Source: a virus
Length of the DNA stretch: 29,172 bases
Strand: one strand, 5' to 3'
Virus record (IMG/VR): IMGVR_UViG_3300034068_000230
Coordinates: 1 to 29,172 of that record
Position numbers and translations under genes: made by a program. Position 1 is the stretch's first letter, and each line of letters begins with the position of its first letter. Below the pieces are notes generated by a model. It saw nothing but the letters and a program-made list of their open reading frames with translations, had not been told where the DNA came from and made no database searches. Below are positions 19,886 through 27,576 of this stretch, piece by piece.

Positions 19886-20875
19886 TTAGGCGGCTGCGAT
19901 TGTGGTGATGGTGCCAGAGCTTCCACGGAACTTCAGCGCACCGGATTCGACGTAGAGTTGACCCATGCCAGCAGGAGAAGTGCTTGGAGCAGTAGCGTTT
20001 GCAAGACCGAGTACCTTAGCGGCAGAGGTTCCAAACGTGCTAACCCCCACGCCAACATTGCCGACGTTATCAAAAGTAATAACATCAAGACCCTGACGGC
20101 CAATTATCAACGAACCAGACGATCCGACATTATCTAAATACCAAGCACGGTTTGTGTATGTAGCATTAGATGAATCAAAAAGAATTCCAGTTCGACCAGA
20201 GGCGCGGACACCAATTCTGACCGTATCAGTCCCCTGTTGAGTGTACAGGTTGGCATTAGCAGAACCTCCAACTTGAAGATTTCCGATAGCACTTCCGGGA
20301 CTCACACCAATCCCCAACCCCGTAGAGTTGAGGGTCATGGCGGTGCCAGCGTTGGTGGCCCATGCGTGTTCGCCAGTCTGATTGATGATGTATCGGTTAC
20401 TTGCCGCAGTCACTGACCGAATAACAAATGAACTGTTTGAAGCACTGGGAATTCCAGCAGACAACGCAAACTCCTCACCACCGGCACCGCTGTTGACCAT
20501 ACGAATTCTTACGTTCGCATTGTCGTTTCCGCGAATCAAAATCGCGTCAGCCAGATTGTTTGCAAGAATATCAAGCGGCGCACCGGGAGTAGCGGTCAGA
20601 ATACCCACCCGATTGTTCGTCGAATCCACCTTCAGCGTCGAGGTATCCACCGTCAGATCGCCAGTGATGGTGGCGGAGCCAGCGGTAACTAGTCCGGTGA
20701 CAGTCAGTGCTCCACTCGCGGTTGGCGAGGATGAGAGGATGTTGTTTGCACTGATACGTTTGGTCGTACCAGATGCGGCCATCGACGTATCGGATACATC
20801 GACCACCGGAAACATATCGTTGACTGGATCGGCAGCAGTCAGTGCCGTTAGTGCTGTAATTTTAGAGTCTGCCAT
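19886..20875 (-). CDS. Tail-fibre-like protein, 329 aa
   Basis: The N-terminus (MADSKITALTALTAADPVND then MFPVVDVSDTSMAASGTTKR) is a well-known module in phage tail fibre or tail spike proteins. The body is a repetitive Gly/Ser/Thr/Asn-rich beta structure (LGIGVSPGSAIGNLQVGGSA, GVGVSTFGTSAAKVLGLANA) ending in LYVESGALKFRGSSGTITTI, as in fibres that form trimeric beta-prisms. There is no endosialidase-type chaperone at the C-terminus. Bases 20050-20600 are lower in GC than the neighbouring genes. It probably contributes to host recognition. Confidence 0.8.
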   Translation of the reverse strand: MADSKITALTALTAADPVNDMFPVVDVSDTSMAASGTTKRISANNILSSSPTASGALTVTGLVTAGSATITGDLTVDTSTLKVDSTNNRVGILTATPGAPLDILANNLADAILIRGNDNANVRIRMVNSGAGGEEFALSAGIPSASNSSFVIRSVTAASNRYIINQTGEHAWATNAGTAMTLNSTGLGIGVSPGSAIGNLQVGGSANANLYTQQGTDTVRIGVRASGRTGILFDSSNATYTNRAWYLDNVGSSGSLIIGRQGLDVITFDNVGNVGVGVSTFGTSAAKVLGLANATAPSTSPAGMGQLYVESGALKFRGSSGTITTIAAA

Positions 20876-20878
20876 AGG

Positions 20879-21109
20879 TCAGTTGGATTGGATTGCGAGT
20901 TTAAAGAGGTCTTCCTGTTGCAGAAAACCAGCGTCTTCTCGCAACAGAGAATCGAAAGTGCCAAAGGTGATGACGATTTTTCCGGTGCCGTCTTCTTGCA
21001 GCACAAAGAACTCGTCCTCTTGCAGAACGTCTCGACGCAGCACAGGCGCATCAGTGCCACCGGCTTGACCGGCAAACAACCGATTGAGTGCTATGCCGAT
21101 TGAGATCAT
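20879..21109 (-). CDS. L-Q-E-D repeat protein, 76 aa
   Basis: The protein contains two pairs of a short acidic repeat: VLQEDEFFVLQED, and LLREDAGFLQQED. Such L(L/Q)xED units form short beta repeats in phage structural proteins. A third example (LLKEDGLFVLQEN) is in the 151-aa protein at 17745-18200. The gene overlaps the upstream stop as TAATG. Probably a minor capsid or connector component; exact role unknown. Confidence 0.6.
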   Translation of the reverse strand: MISIGIALNRLFAGQAGGTDAPVLRRDVLQEDEFFVLQEDGTGKIVITFGTFDSLLREDAGFLQQEDLFKLAIQSN

Positions 21110-21369
21110 TAGCTGCGAGCGAGGAAAGCCACAACGCTACCGGATGAGATTTGAAAGCCGGTGATGTTACCAACCAGCGGGAAGCCAGCCGGAATTGTCT
21201 TGGATGTCCAAGTGCCGGATATTCCAAATCCCGTAATGGAAGTGAACACCGTCGGCTCGGTAGGAATCAAGCCAGCCCAGTTGCCGGTCTGAGCGGCGGT
21301 TGTAGTCACCAGCGCGAAGCCCTCTCGGCCCATGCTGTACTCTGTGGAAATGTCTGCTTGGACGGCCAT
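21109..21369 (-). CDS. Small virion decoration-like protein, 86 aa
   Basis: A beta-rich protein with the phrase FTSITGFGISGTWTSKTIPA, then GFPLVGNITGFQISSGSVVA. The pattern of alternating strands with PAGFPLVGNIT and a final SGSVVAF occurs in small phage capsid-associated proteins. It follows the capsid gene after the putative terminator at 21390. Its role as a decoration or head protein is inferred from context. Confidence 0.6.
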   Translation of the reverse strand: MAVQADISTEYSMGREGFALVTTTAAQTGNWAGLIPTEPTVFTSITGFGISGTWTSKTIPAGFPLVGNITGFQISSGSVVAFLARS

Positions 21370-21389
21370 AAAATTGTTTTTCGGTTAAA

Positions 21390-21422
21390 GGGGAGGCTGT
21401 CAGCGTATCCAACAGCCTCCCC
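21390..21422. terminator. Putative terminator after the capsid genes
   Basis: A perfect 11-bp stem, GGGGAGGCTGT (21390-21400) with ACAGCCTCCCC (21412-21422), and an 11-base loop. On the minus strand it is followed by UUUAACCG and further on by AAUUUU; on the plus strand by AGUUUUGG. The U-runs are weak, so termination may be partial, letting some transcription pass to the decoration gene. Placed after the capsid and 58-aa genes it could adjust the capsid protein dose. Confidence 0.65.
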
Positions 21423-21434
21423 AGTTTTGGTTGT

Positions 21435-21611
21435 TTAACCTTTGCGGATCTTCGGTGCCAGACTGCCCTGTATCCACAGGATCAGTTTGCCTCCCTCAGG
21501 AATAGTCGCGGTGTTGAAGGCAGTGCGCTGGAGTGACGCATCGACTTCGGGGCCGGCGACAATCTTAGCCTTGTCGTTTCGGTCCACCGAGATGGTTGTG
21601 GCGATTCTCAT
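21435..21611 (-). CDS. Small protein after the capsid gene, 58 aa
   Basis: The product reads MRIATTISVDRNDKAKIVAG, PEVDASLQRTAFNTATIPEG, GKLILWIQGSLAPKIRKG. It starts 8 bases after the capsid stop and ends 12 bases before the stem of the putative terminator. The layout is a small beta sandwich. It may be a capsid accessory or head-closure protein. I do not recognise the family. Confidence 0.65.
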   Translation of the reverse strand: MRIATTISVDRNDKAKIVAGPEVDASLQRTAFNTATIPEGGKLILWIQGSLAPKIRKG

Positions 21612-21619
21612 GGGTAACC

Positions 21620-23740
21620 TTAAGCGGTGACCAGAACTTCGGCCTGGGTCGTGTCCGCGGCCGCGGCGCCGAACATGATGTCGTAGGACGCCATGTGAGC
21701 GCGGGATGCGCGGCTGTACCAGACGGAGAGCAGGCAGCTCAGGCCGTTGGCGGTGGTGACAGCGCGTTGCTCGAGGAACTCACCGGCGATCATACCGACC
21801 GGCAGGCCGGAGGCGATGGCGATGGCATCAGGGCCGCAGACGAAGCCAGCGGTGTTAGTCTCGGCAGAGGTCCAGCGGTTGTTCTCGGCGACCACGTCGA
21901 AGCCGAACCGGCCGTTCGCCAGCAACTCCAGGCGGCTGTCGGGGAAGGTGTTGCTCGCGGCAGAGAACTGAAGGCGAGCGATGTGGCCACCGTCCAGGAT
22001 GAGGTTCTTGCTGCGGTAGTTTTTGGCCAGAGCCAGGATCGCAGGCAGATCCGAGGTGTCGAAGTTGGCCGCGGTGCCGATAACAGTCGCGGCGCCGTAG
22101 TTGCCCGAGACCATCAGGGCGGTCAGCACGTCGCTGATTCCGTAGGCAAACAGGTCGGCAGAACCGGCAGCCAGGTCGGACAACATGAAGCCTTGGTTAA
22201 GCTCCTGCTGGGTTACCGTGAAGTTCTTGCTGATCTGGTTCACGGTGACCGCGGTGGCGGCCAGCGTCGAATCGTTGTTGGTTTCCCAGGACGTCGGGTT
22301 GGTCTGGGCAGCGGTGCCGGTGGTATATTTCTTCACCTGCACGGACGCGCGGGGCCGGAGGTTGTCCAGGCCGACGTTGCGGCTGAAAGCGGAGACCAAG
22401 GCCAAACGAGTGGCGGCCACGGTGATCACTGCGTCGGCGAGATAATCGACAACCAGGCCCGAGGCGAACGTGTTGGCGTTCTGGGGGGCGTGGATGGCGC
22501 TCTGGCGCAACAGCTCGGAGTGGTTGGCCACCAGGAACTTGCGGCGGTCATTGCCGGCCTGAAAGCCCTTGTGCTTCTCGAGCAGTGCATTGCCGAGGTT
22601 CTCGATGCGAACCGGGGCGACGGGCTCCGGTGCAGGGGCGGCGGTGGGGGTCTTGGCGCTGATGGCAGCGGCCACGGCCTTGGCGACGATGGCGTCGATG
22701 TCGAGGGCGGTCGGCGCACTAGGAGCGGCCGCCACCACGGTGTTGGAATCAGTCATGTTGTGTGGTGTCTGCTGTGATGTCGGCGCGGTTGTCGCGCCAT
22801 CGTCGGCAGCGTTAGTGCTGCCGGTCGAAAGTGTTTTGTCTGTGGTTTCGCCCTCCTCGACTTCGAGCTGGGCATAAAGCGCCTTGAACCAGTCACGGCC
22901 TGCGGCACCTCCCCAGAGGTTGGCTGCAACATCGGCCGGGGTGTTGGCTTCGGCCTCGAGGAAGCGCTCATTGCGTCCCCACCAGGCGTTGGCTGTGCGG
23001 ATCTTGTCCTCGGTGGGCGCCTCACCGGCCACCAGGGCCTCGGCGTCCAGGACGGTCTGCTTCTCGAGGCCATCACCGGCCAGGCCTTCGGCATACTGCT
23101 CGAGGCCGCGGCGAAGATTGCTTCGGACGGTCTCGGGGGCGGTTTTGGTTACTGCCCGAGGATGCCAGCAGGCGGCCATGGCGAGCTGCTCGGTGGTCTT
23201 GTCGGCCAGACCGAACTGGATGGCCTCCTGGGCGGTGAACCATGTTTCCGCGGTCATTGCCGCGCGGATCTGAGCTGAGGTCTTGCCGGTGCGCTTGGTG
23301 TAGATGCCGGCCAGGATCTCCGCGTGCTGGTCGAGGGCGTTGGCCATCTTCCGCATATCGTCTGAGGTGCCTGCCACCATTCCAGACGGGTCATGGATCA
23401 TGAACAGCGAGGCCTCGGCCATCTCGATGCTGTCACCTGCCAGGGCTATAATTGAAGCAATCGAGGCGGCGATGCCGACCACCCGGGTGGTGACGGGCGC
23501 CTGCCGGCCTCGAAGCATATTGTAGATGGCCAGGCCGTCCCAGACGTTGCCACCTGGGCTGTTGATCTCGACCACCAGGGGGCCGGGGCCTACAGACTGG
23601 AGAGCATCGGAGAATGCCTTAGCAGAAATGCCTGAACCACCGAACCAGTCCTCGCCGATCTGGTCGAATATCTGGAGCACCGCCGGTTCATGGACCGAGG
23701 CTCGGGGGCTGTAGGAAAGCCAGTTGGTAACTTTAGTCAT
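21620..23740 (-). CDS. ClpP-like prohead protease fused to major capsid protein, 706 aa
   Basis: One continuous frame encodes two functions usually made by separate genes. The N-terminal part (to about residue 190) is a ClpP-type serine protease: VEINSPGGNVWDGLAIYNML, then GIAASIAS (catalytic Ser93), FMIHDPSG (His116), and TWFTAQEAIQFGLADK. After a linker of about 140 residues, an in-frame ATG at 22756 (residue 329) begins a 378-aa protein matching an HK97-fold capsid. It has an Ala/Pro-rich scaffold-like segment (VAKAVAAAISAKTPTAAPAP), then a capsid domain (ELLRQSAIHAPQNANTFASG ... VGLDNLRPRASVQVKKYTTG). The gene overlaps the portal stop by 8 bases. Whether the capsid protein is made by cleavage of the fusion or by internal initiation is not shown. 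Confidence 0.88.
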   Translation of the reverse strand: MTKVTNWLSYSPRASVHEPAVLQIFDQIGEDWFGGSGISAKAFSDALQSVGPGPLVVEINSPGGNVWDGLAIYNMLRGRQAPVTTRVVGIAASIASIIALAGDSIEMAEASLFMIHDPSGMVAGTSDDMRKMANALDQHAEILAGIYTKRTGKTSAQIRAAMTAETWFTAQEAIQFGLADKTTEQLAMAACWHPRAVTKTAPETVRSNLRRGLEQYAEGLAGDGLEKQTVLDAEALVAGEAPTEDKIRTANAWWGRNERFLEAEANTPADVAANLWGGAAGRDWFKALYAQLEVEEGETTDKTLSTGSTNAADDGATTAPTSQQTPHNMTDSNTVVAAAPSAPTALDIDAIVAKAVAAAISAKTPTAAPAPEPVAPVRIENLGNALLEKHKGFQAGNDRRKFLVANHSELLRQSAIHAPQNANTFASGLVVDYLADAVITVAATRLALVSAFSRNVGLDNLRPRASVQVKKYTTGTAAQTNPTSWETNNDSTLAATAVTVNQISKNFTVTQQELNQGFMLSDLAAGSADLFAYGISDVLTALMVSGNYGAATVIGTAANFDTSDLPAILALAKNYRSKNLILDGGHIARLQFSAASNTFPDSRLELLANGRFGFDVVAENNRWTSAETNTAGFVCGPDAIAIASGLPVGMIAGEFLEQRAVTTANGLSCLLSVWYSRASRAHMASYDIMFGAAAADTTQAEVLVTA
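22754..22775 (-). promoter_or_regulatory. Candidate internal start for the capsid protein
   Basis: The in-frame ATG at 22756 is preceded by ACACCACACAACATG, the same C/A-rich, Shine-Dalgarno-free leader seen before several stand-alone genes in this window. The protein from here, MTDSNTVVAAAPSAPTALDI, starts where a scaffold plus capsid would. A nested product from an internal start is known in lambda (gpC and gpNu3). The match to the local leader pattern is a good reason to suspect it here. Confidence 0.55.
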
Positions 23741-25277
23741 TGGTTTTCTTGGCTCTGGTTTTCCGCTTCTTGGGCTCGATCACCGCAACCACCTCTTCGA
23801 TGGGCTCGGCCGGGATCGGCTCGGGCATTTCTTCGGAAGGAGGCTGCTCGAGAGCGGCCGCGGCCGGCTCCGGCGCTATCGGCTGCTTTTGGGAGGTCGA
23901 GATCTGGGAGACATCGAGGCCGTACTTGACCGCCAGGTCTTGGATGTACCGGGCTTGTTGGGCCTTGGCCTCCAGGGCGGATCGCCAGTCGATGCCTCGG
24001 GCGCCGTAGATCTCATCGTAGGTCGTAATGCCGGCACCAAGCTCGTTTAGCTGGGCGGCAGAGTTGCGGCCGACGTCGACGTTAGGGGCTCGGGGCGCCT
24101 GGATGGCCACCTCGTACCAGTCGTCAGGGCTGTCCCTGAGAGTCGGGTCGGTGCGGATGGCGTATTCCATCACATATTCCCAGATACGTCGGGCGGCCGA
24201 GGCCATCACCTGATGCCGGCTGCGGAACCACACCGAAGACATATCGAGTGAGCCCCGGTAGACGGTGCCCTGCATCGACTCTGGAAAGACCAGGACGTAA
24301 GGGATGCCGACGCCAGCGCAGACCTTCTCGGTTAGGCTGCGCCAGTACTCGCGCATATTGACGTTGGGGCGGTCAGCGGCGAACTGCTCAAACTCGTCGC
24401 CAGTCTTCAGCACCTTGACCGAGGCGCCGAAAATGTTCTCGTAGTAGTTCTGGGCGGTCCCCTGGGAACCAGCAACACCGGATCGGAGGCTGGTGGCCTG
24501 CACCTCGCCGGAGCTCGTCTTGATCACCTGGGCCACGCTCGAGGCCAGCTTGCAGGATTCCATCTCGAGCTTCTGGAGATCGTCCAGGTCGTGCAGGTCG
24601 TTGATGACGCAGGCAACAAAAGGCAGGCCGCGGAGCTGGCCGGCACGCTGGGCCTCGTAGATGTGGACAACCGAGTCGGAAGAAATGGAGCGGATGTCGG
24701 TAAGTTGTCCCTGCTGCTGCTCCTGGCCGCAATAAAATGAGATGGCCCGACCCGTCTTGGGGTCGAACCGGACGCCGTCGAACACATCGGGAAGGCCCTC
24801 CTGGCCAGCGGGTGTCGACACTTGCTGCGGCTCAATGAGCTGCAATCGGGGCCGGCCGGTCTCGCCCTTGGTCAGGAGGATAAAGGATTCCCCGTCGTAG
24901 AACCATCCACGGGCAGCCAGCGACATCAGGGTGCCGAAAGACTGCCGGGATCCGATGTCAGGGTAGCGGCTCCAGGTGTCCCACCATTTCTTAGCTCGGA
25001 GATTCCAGTCGGGATTCGAGGAAGCCGGCTGCACCGAGAAGTTGCTGCCGACGGTGTAATTCTCGAACAGGTCGCCCAACCTGTTCATGACGGCGTTGTT
25101 CTGCTCGAAGAATCGGGACTTTCGGACGATCTGCTGCCGGGTAGAGGCAGTCACATCGAACCGCACCGAGGTGTAGCTGGTGTCCAGGAAGGACCGGCGG
25201 ATCGAGTTGGACGCGCCCTCGTAGCGGTCGACAGGTGCCGACCGGAACTTGCTCAGGATGGTATCGAGGAATCCCAT
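23733..25277 (-). CDS. Portal protein, lambda family, 514 aa
   Basis: The portal forms the dodecameric ring at one capsid vertex through which DNA is pumped. The protein is a good match to lambda gpB-type portals: SIRRSFLDTSYTSVRFDVTA near the start, RLGDLFENYTVGSNFSVQP, and KKWWDTWSRYPDI. The middle includes HIYEAQRAGQLRGLPFVACV, also typical. The C-terminal 60 residues are proline- and lysine-rich and end KKRKTRAKKTND, which may be an internal scaffold or capsid-contact tail. It overlaps the protease-capsid gene by 8 bases and the upstream small gene by 1 (TGATG). Confidence 0.92.
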   Translation of the reverse strand: MGFLDTILSKFRSAPVDRYEGASNSIRRSFLDTSYTSVRFDVTASTRQQIVRKSRFFEQNNAVMNRLGDLFENYTVGSNFSVQPASSNPDWNLRAKKWWDTWSRYPDIGSRQSFGTLMSLAARGWFYDGESFILLTKGETGRPRLQLIEPQQVSTPAGQEGLPDVFDGVRFDPKTGRAISFYCGQEQQQGQLTDIRSISSDSVVHIYEAQRAGQLRGLPFVACVINDLHDLDDLQKLEMESCKLASSVAQVIKTSSGEVQATSLRSGVAGSQGTAQNYYENIFGASVKVLKTGDEFEQFAADRPNVNMREYWRSLTEKVCAGVGIPYVLVFPESMQGTVYRGSLDMSSVWFRSRHQVMASAARRIWEYVMEYAIRTDPTLRDSPDDWYEVAIQAPRAPNVDVGRNSAAQLNELGAGITTYDEIYGARGIDWRSALEAKAQQARYIQDLAVKYGLDVSQISTSQKQPIAPEPAAAALEQPPSEEMPEPIPAEPIEEVVAVIEPKKRKTRAKKTND

Positions 25278-25681
25278 CAGCTCATGCCTCGATAGCTCGC
25301 CTCACGGCGGAAGTTGGAGAAGTCGCCGCCGAAACTGGTGGCTGCAACCAGAACCACGCCCACCATCTTGGTGTAGATCTGGGCATCGGTGGGCGTAAGG
25401 TTGCCGTCCTGCTCGAGGTAATAGACGGCCAGGTCGTAATCATCGACCAGGCTTTCCCACATCTCGACCATCTCGGATGGTGTGGGGGCACCTTTGCCGG
25501 GCTCGGCAAATTCTACCGACACATCGGAGGATGATGTCGACCGGACAACCTGGCCGGACTCGATCACTGTGGCCGCGGCGATGGACTTAGCAGCCAAGGC
25601 AGCCAGGAGCGTCACACCGCCCAGTGTCGCATAGACACTGCGGAGATAGGCCCTCTTGATGGCTACGGTAAACGTGAACAC
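25277..25681 (-). CDS. Protein in the head-joining (gpW-like) position, up to 134 aa
   Basis: The reading frame is open from GTG 25681 and ends one base into the portal start. In lambda-type modules the gene between terminase large subunit and portal is the small head-tail joining protein gpW. The C-terminal half (TPTDAQIYTKMVGVVLVAAT ... FGGDFSNFRREASYRG) is similar in size to such a protein, but identity is not recognisable. The first 35 residues are a hydrophobic Ala-rich stretch that may be a membrane anchor or an overextended start; no ATG is available before SEMVEMWES. Start site uncertain. Confidence 0.45.
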   Translation of the reverse strand: MFTFTVAIKRAYLRSVYATLGGVTLLAALAAKSIAAATVIESGQVVRSTSSSDVSVEFAEPGKGAPTPSEMVEMWESLVDDYDLAVYYLEQDGNLTPTDAQIYTKMVGVVLVAATSFGGDFSNFRREASYRGMS

Positions 25682-25722
25682 CTCGGGCGGATCTTCACCG
25701 ATCCCAGGGTGACTTCAATAGG

Positions 25723-27576
25723 TTAGCTGGGTATTGACTCACTTGACGTAACCAGATCATTCCAAAGCATGACCATGGCGAGCTGCATGATTTCGCAGTC
25801 GTGAAGATGGTCGGGCCACTTTTGATTGCGCTTAACCCAGACGTGCTTGATTCGGCCGGCTCGGTTGGCCTGGGGGCGTAGGACGTGTGAGTCTAGGTGG
25901 CGCCAGTACAGGTCGGGCTCGGCGATGTAGGCACCTTCGGCCTGGACGCTGGGCGGATCCTGATGGACGCCCCATTCCCGGTCGATGTCGCCCTTCCTTA
26001 GCCTGGAGAGCATATCTCGGAGGTGCTCGGTGTCGAACACCAGGAGGGGCTGCACCACGTCGGTCCTCATCGAGGATGATGTCGACAGGCCGAAAGGGTG
26101 CACCGCCCCGGTGGCTGCTGTGAACCGGGCGCCGGTCTCTCGGCCTTTGAGCGGCATCCAGCCGATCACCATGGGCTTGCGGAGGCCGCCTTCCGGTGGG
26201 TATCGGAGCCCACAAGGGAAGGTTATCGGGTTGGATGTCACCGAGGAATAGGAGGCACAGGCGTCGTAAACCGTCTGCGTGTTGAAGCCGCTGTCGATGC
26301 CGACATCCATGTCGTGGACCTCGAGGGCCACTTGCACCCGGCGGAGGGCTGCAAAGTCGTCGGCATGGCCGGCAGCAATCAGGGTCGAGTTGCCGTCTTT
26401 CCACTCGCGGCACACCCACCACAAGAACGGCGCCACGGCCTGAACGTCGGCGGTCAGGTAGCGACGGCCGCCATCGACGGTCACGGTGGCCGCGGTCTCG
26501 GTGCGCTCCTGCTGCACGTCCTGTTGCTCCCAGGGCTCTGCAAGGTTTCCATTAATAAAGCCCTGGAGGCCGGCCATAGATGCCTTGGCCTCGAGGAACG
26601 AGACAGCCAGATATCCCCAGGTACATTTGCGGTCGGGGCTGTAGAGGCTGCTTAGGTGGTAGGACCGCACACCAGGCATGGCGTTGGGATTCTCTGGGCG
26701 CCATTGGCCATGTCGGAGGGCTGCCACCTTGTGAGAGTCGGTGATTTTGCCCTGGCAGAGCTGGCAGACGTAATGAGCTGAGGCTCGGATCTTGGCCAGG
26801 TCGTGCTTGCCGTCCTCGGCCTTGGCGTCGTCCCAGGTCACCTGGCGCCATTCGAGCTTGATGTACTCCCGGCAGTGGGGGCACGGCAGGTAGTAGCGGC
26901 GCTGGTCACCGCGGAGGAAGCGCTGCCAGATCCGGCCTTCGACCACCGTGGGCGTTGAGGTCATGAAGGCCTTGGAGCTGGAGAAGCTCTTGAGGCGCTG
27001 CTCGGCTAGGTCGAGGGCGTCGGCCTCCCGGGCGGTGGCCTCGGCGAATTTGTCCACCTCGTCGGCGATCAGCACCCGAACCGGGCGGCTGGCTAGGTTG
27101 GCCGGGCTGTTGGATCCTACGAAAGTCAGGGTCGACCTGGTGAAGTTCTGCTCGAGGTTGGTGATTTTGTCGGCCTCGGCCGGGTAGCACTCGAGCATGG
27201 CCGGGCTGTCCTCGAGCATGGGCAGCCAGCGGCTCTTCGAGAATGACCTGGCCAAGGACTCGGTAGGCATCAGCCACAAGGCCGGGCTCGGCTCGTTGGC
27301 GATTAGCCAGGCCAGGCCGGCCATTAGGGTGGTCGTTTTCGAGGTCTGACTTCCCCAGCAGAGGGTCACCTCGTAGACCGTCGGGTCTTTCCAGCATTCC
27401 ATCGGCTCGCGGGTATACGGTCGAACCGAGGTTGAGAATGGCCCGGGGTGCTCGGTCTGCCGTTGGGTCAGCCGGAGCGATGCCTCGGCCCAGTCGACCA
27501 CGGTCTGCATCGGTGTCGGCCGGTAGAGGTTGCGTCGGTAGTCCAGGAGGCTGCGCTGGAGGTCGGTCAGGTTCAA
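25723..27576 (-). CDS. terL: Terminase large subunit, GpA family, 617 aa
   Basis: The ATPase and nuclease that cuts and packages DNA. The ATPase domain has a variant Walker A GSQTSKT (75-81), Walker B LIADEVDK (ADEVDK at 171-176) and a following SSSKAFMTSTPT coupling-like motif. A zinc-type segment with two Cys pairs (PCPHCREYIKLEW and VCQLCQGK) is typical of GpA terminases. A nuclease domain follows (from about residue 365, LTADVQAVAPFLWW, then later DVGIDSGFNT). The length is normal for the family. The start overlaps the methyltransferase stop as ATGA. GpA terminases are usually associated with cos-type packaging, so the terminal overlap reported here may also be an assembly effect. Confidence 0.95.
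   Translation of the reverse strand: MNLTDLQRSLLDYRRNLYRPTPMQTVVDWAEASLRLTQRQTEHPGPFSTSVRPYTREPMECWKDPTVYEVTLCWGSQTSKTTTLMAGLAWLIANEPSPALWLMPTESLARSFSKSRWLPMLEDSPAMLECYPAEADKITNLEQNFTRSTLTFVGSNSPANLASRPVRVLIADEVDKFAEATAREADALDLAEQRLKSFSSSKAFMTSTPTVVEGRIWQRFLRGDQRRYYLPCPHCREYIKLEWRQVTWDDAKAEDGKHDLAKIRASAHYVCQLCQGKITDSHKVAALRHGQWRPENPNAMPGVRSYHLSSLYSPDRKCTWGYLAVSFLEAKASMAGLQGFINGNLAEPWEQQDVQQERTETAATVTVDGGRRYLTADVQAVAPFLWWVCREWKDGNSTLIAAGHADDFAALRRVQVALEVHDMDVGIDSGFNTQTVYDACASYSSVTSNPITFPCGLRYPPEGGLRKPMVIGWMPLKGRETGARFTAATGAVHPFGLSTSSSMRTDVVQPLLVFDTEHLRDMLSRLRKGDIDREWGVHQDPPSVQAEGAYIAEPDLYWRHLDSHVLRPQANRAGRIKHVWVKRNQKWPDHLHDCEIMQLAMVMLWNDLVTSSESIPS

Noticed and set aside
21596-22777. 393-aa plus-strand ORF opposite the capsid gene
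   Set aside because: It mirrors the GC-rich codons of the minus-strand capsid frame, with Gly/Arg/Val-rich text and no domain, as expected for a shadow.
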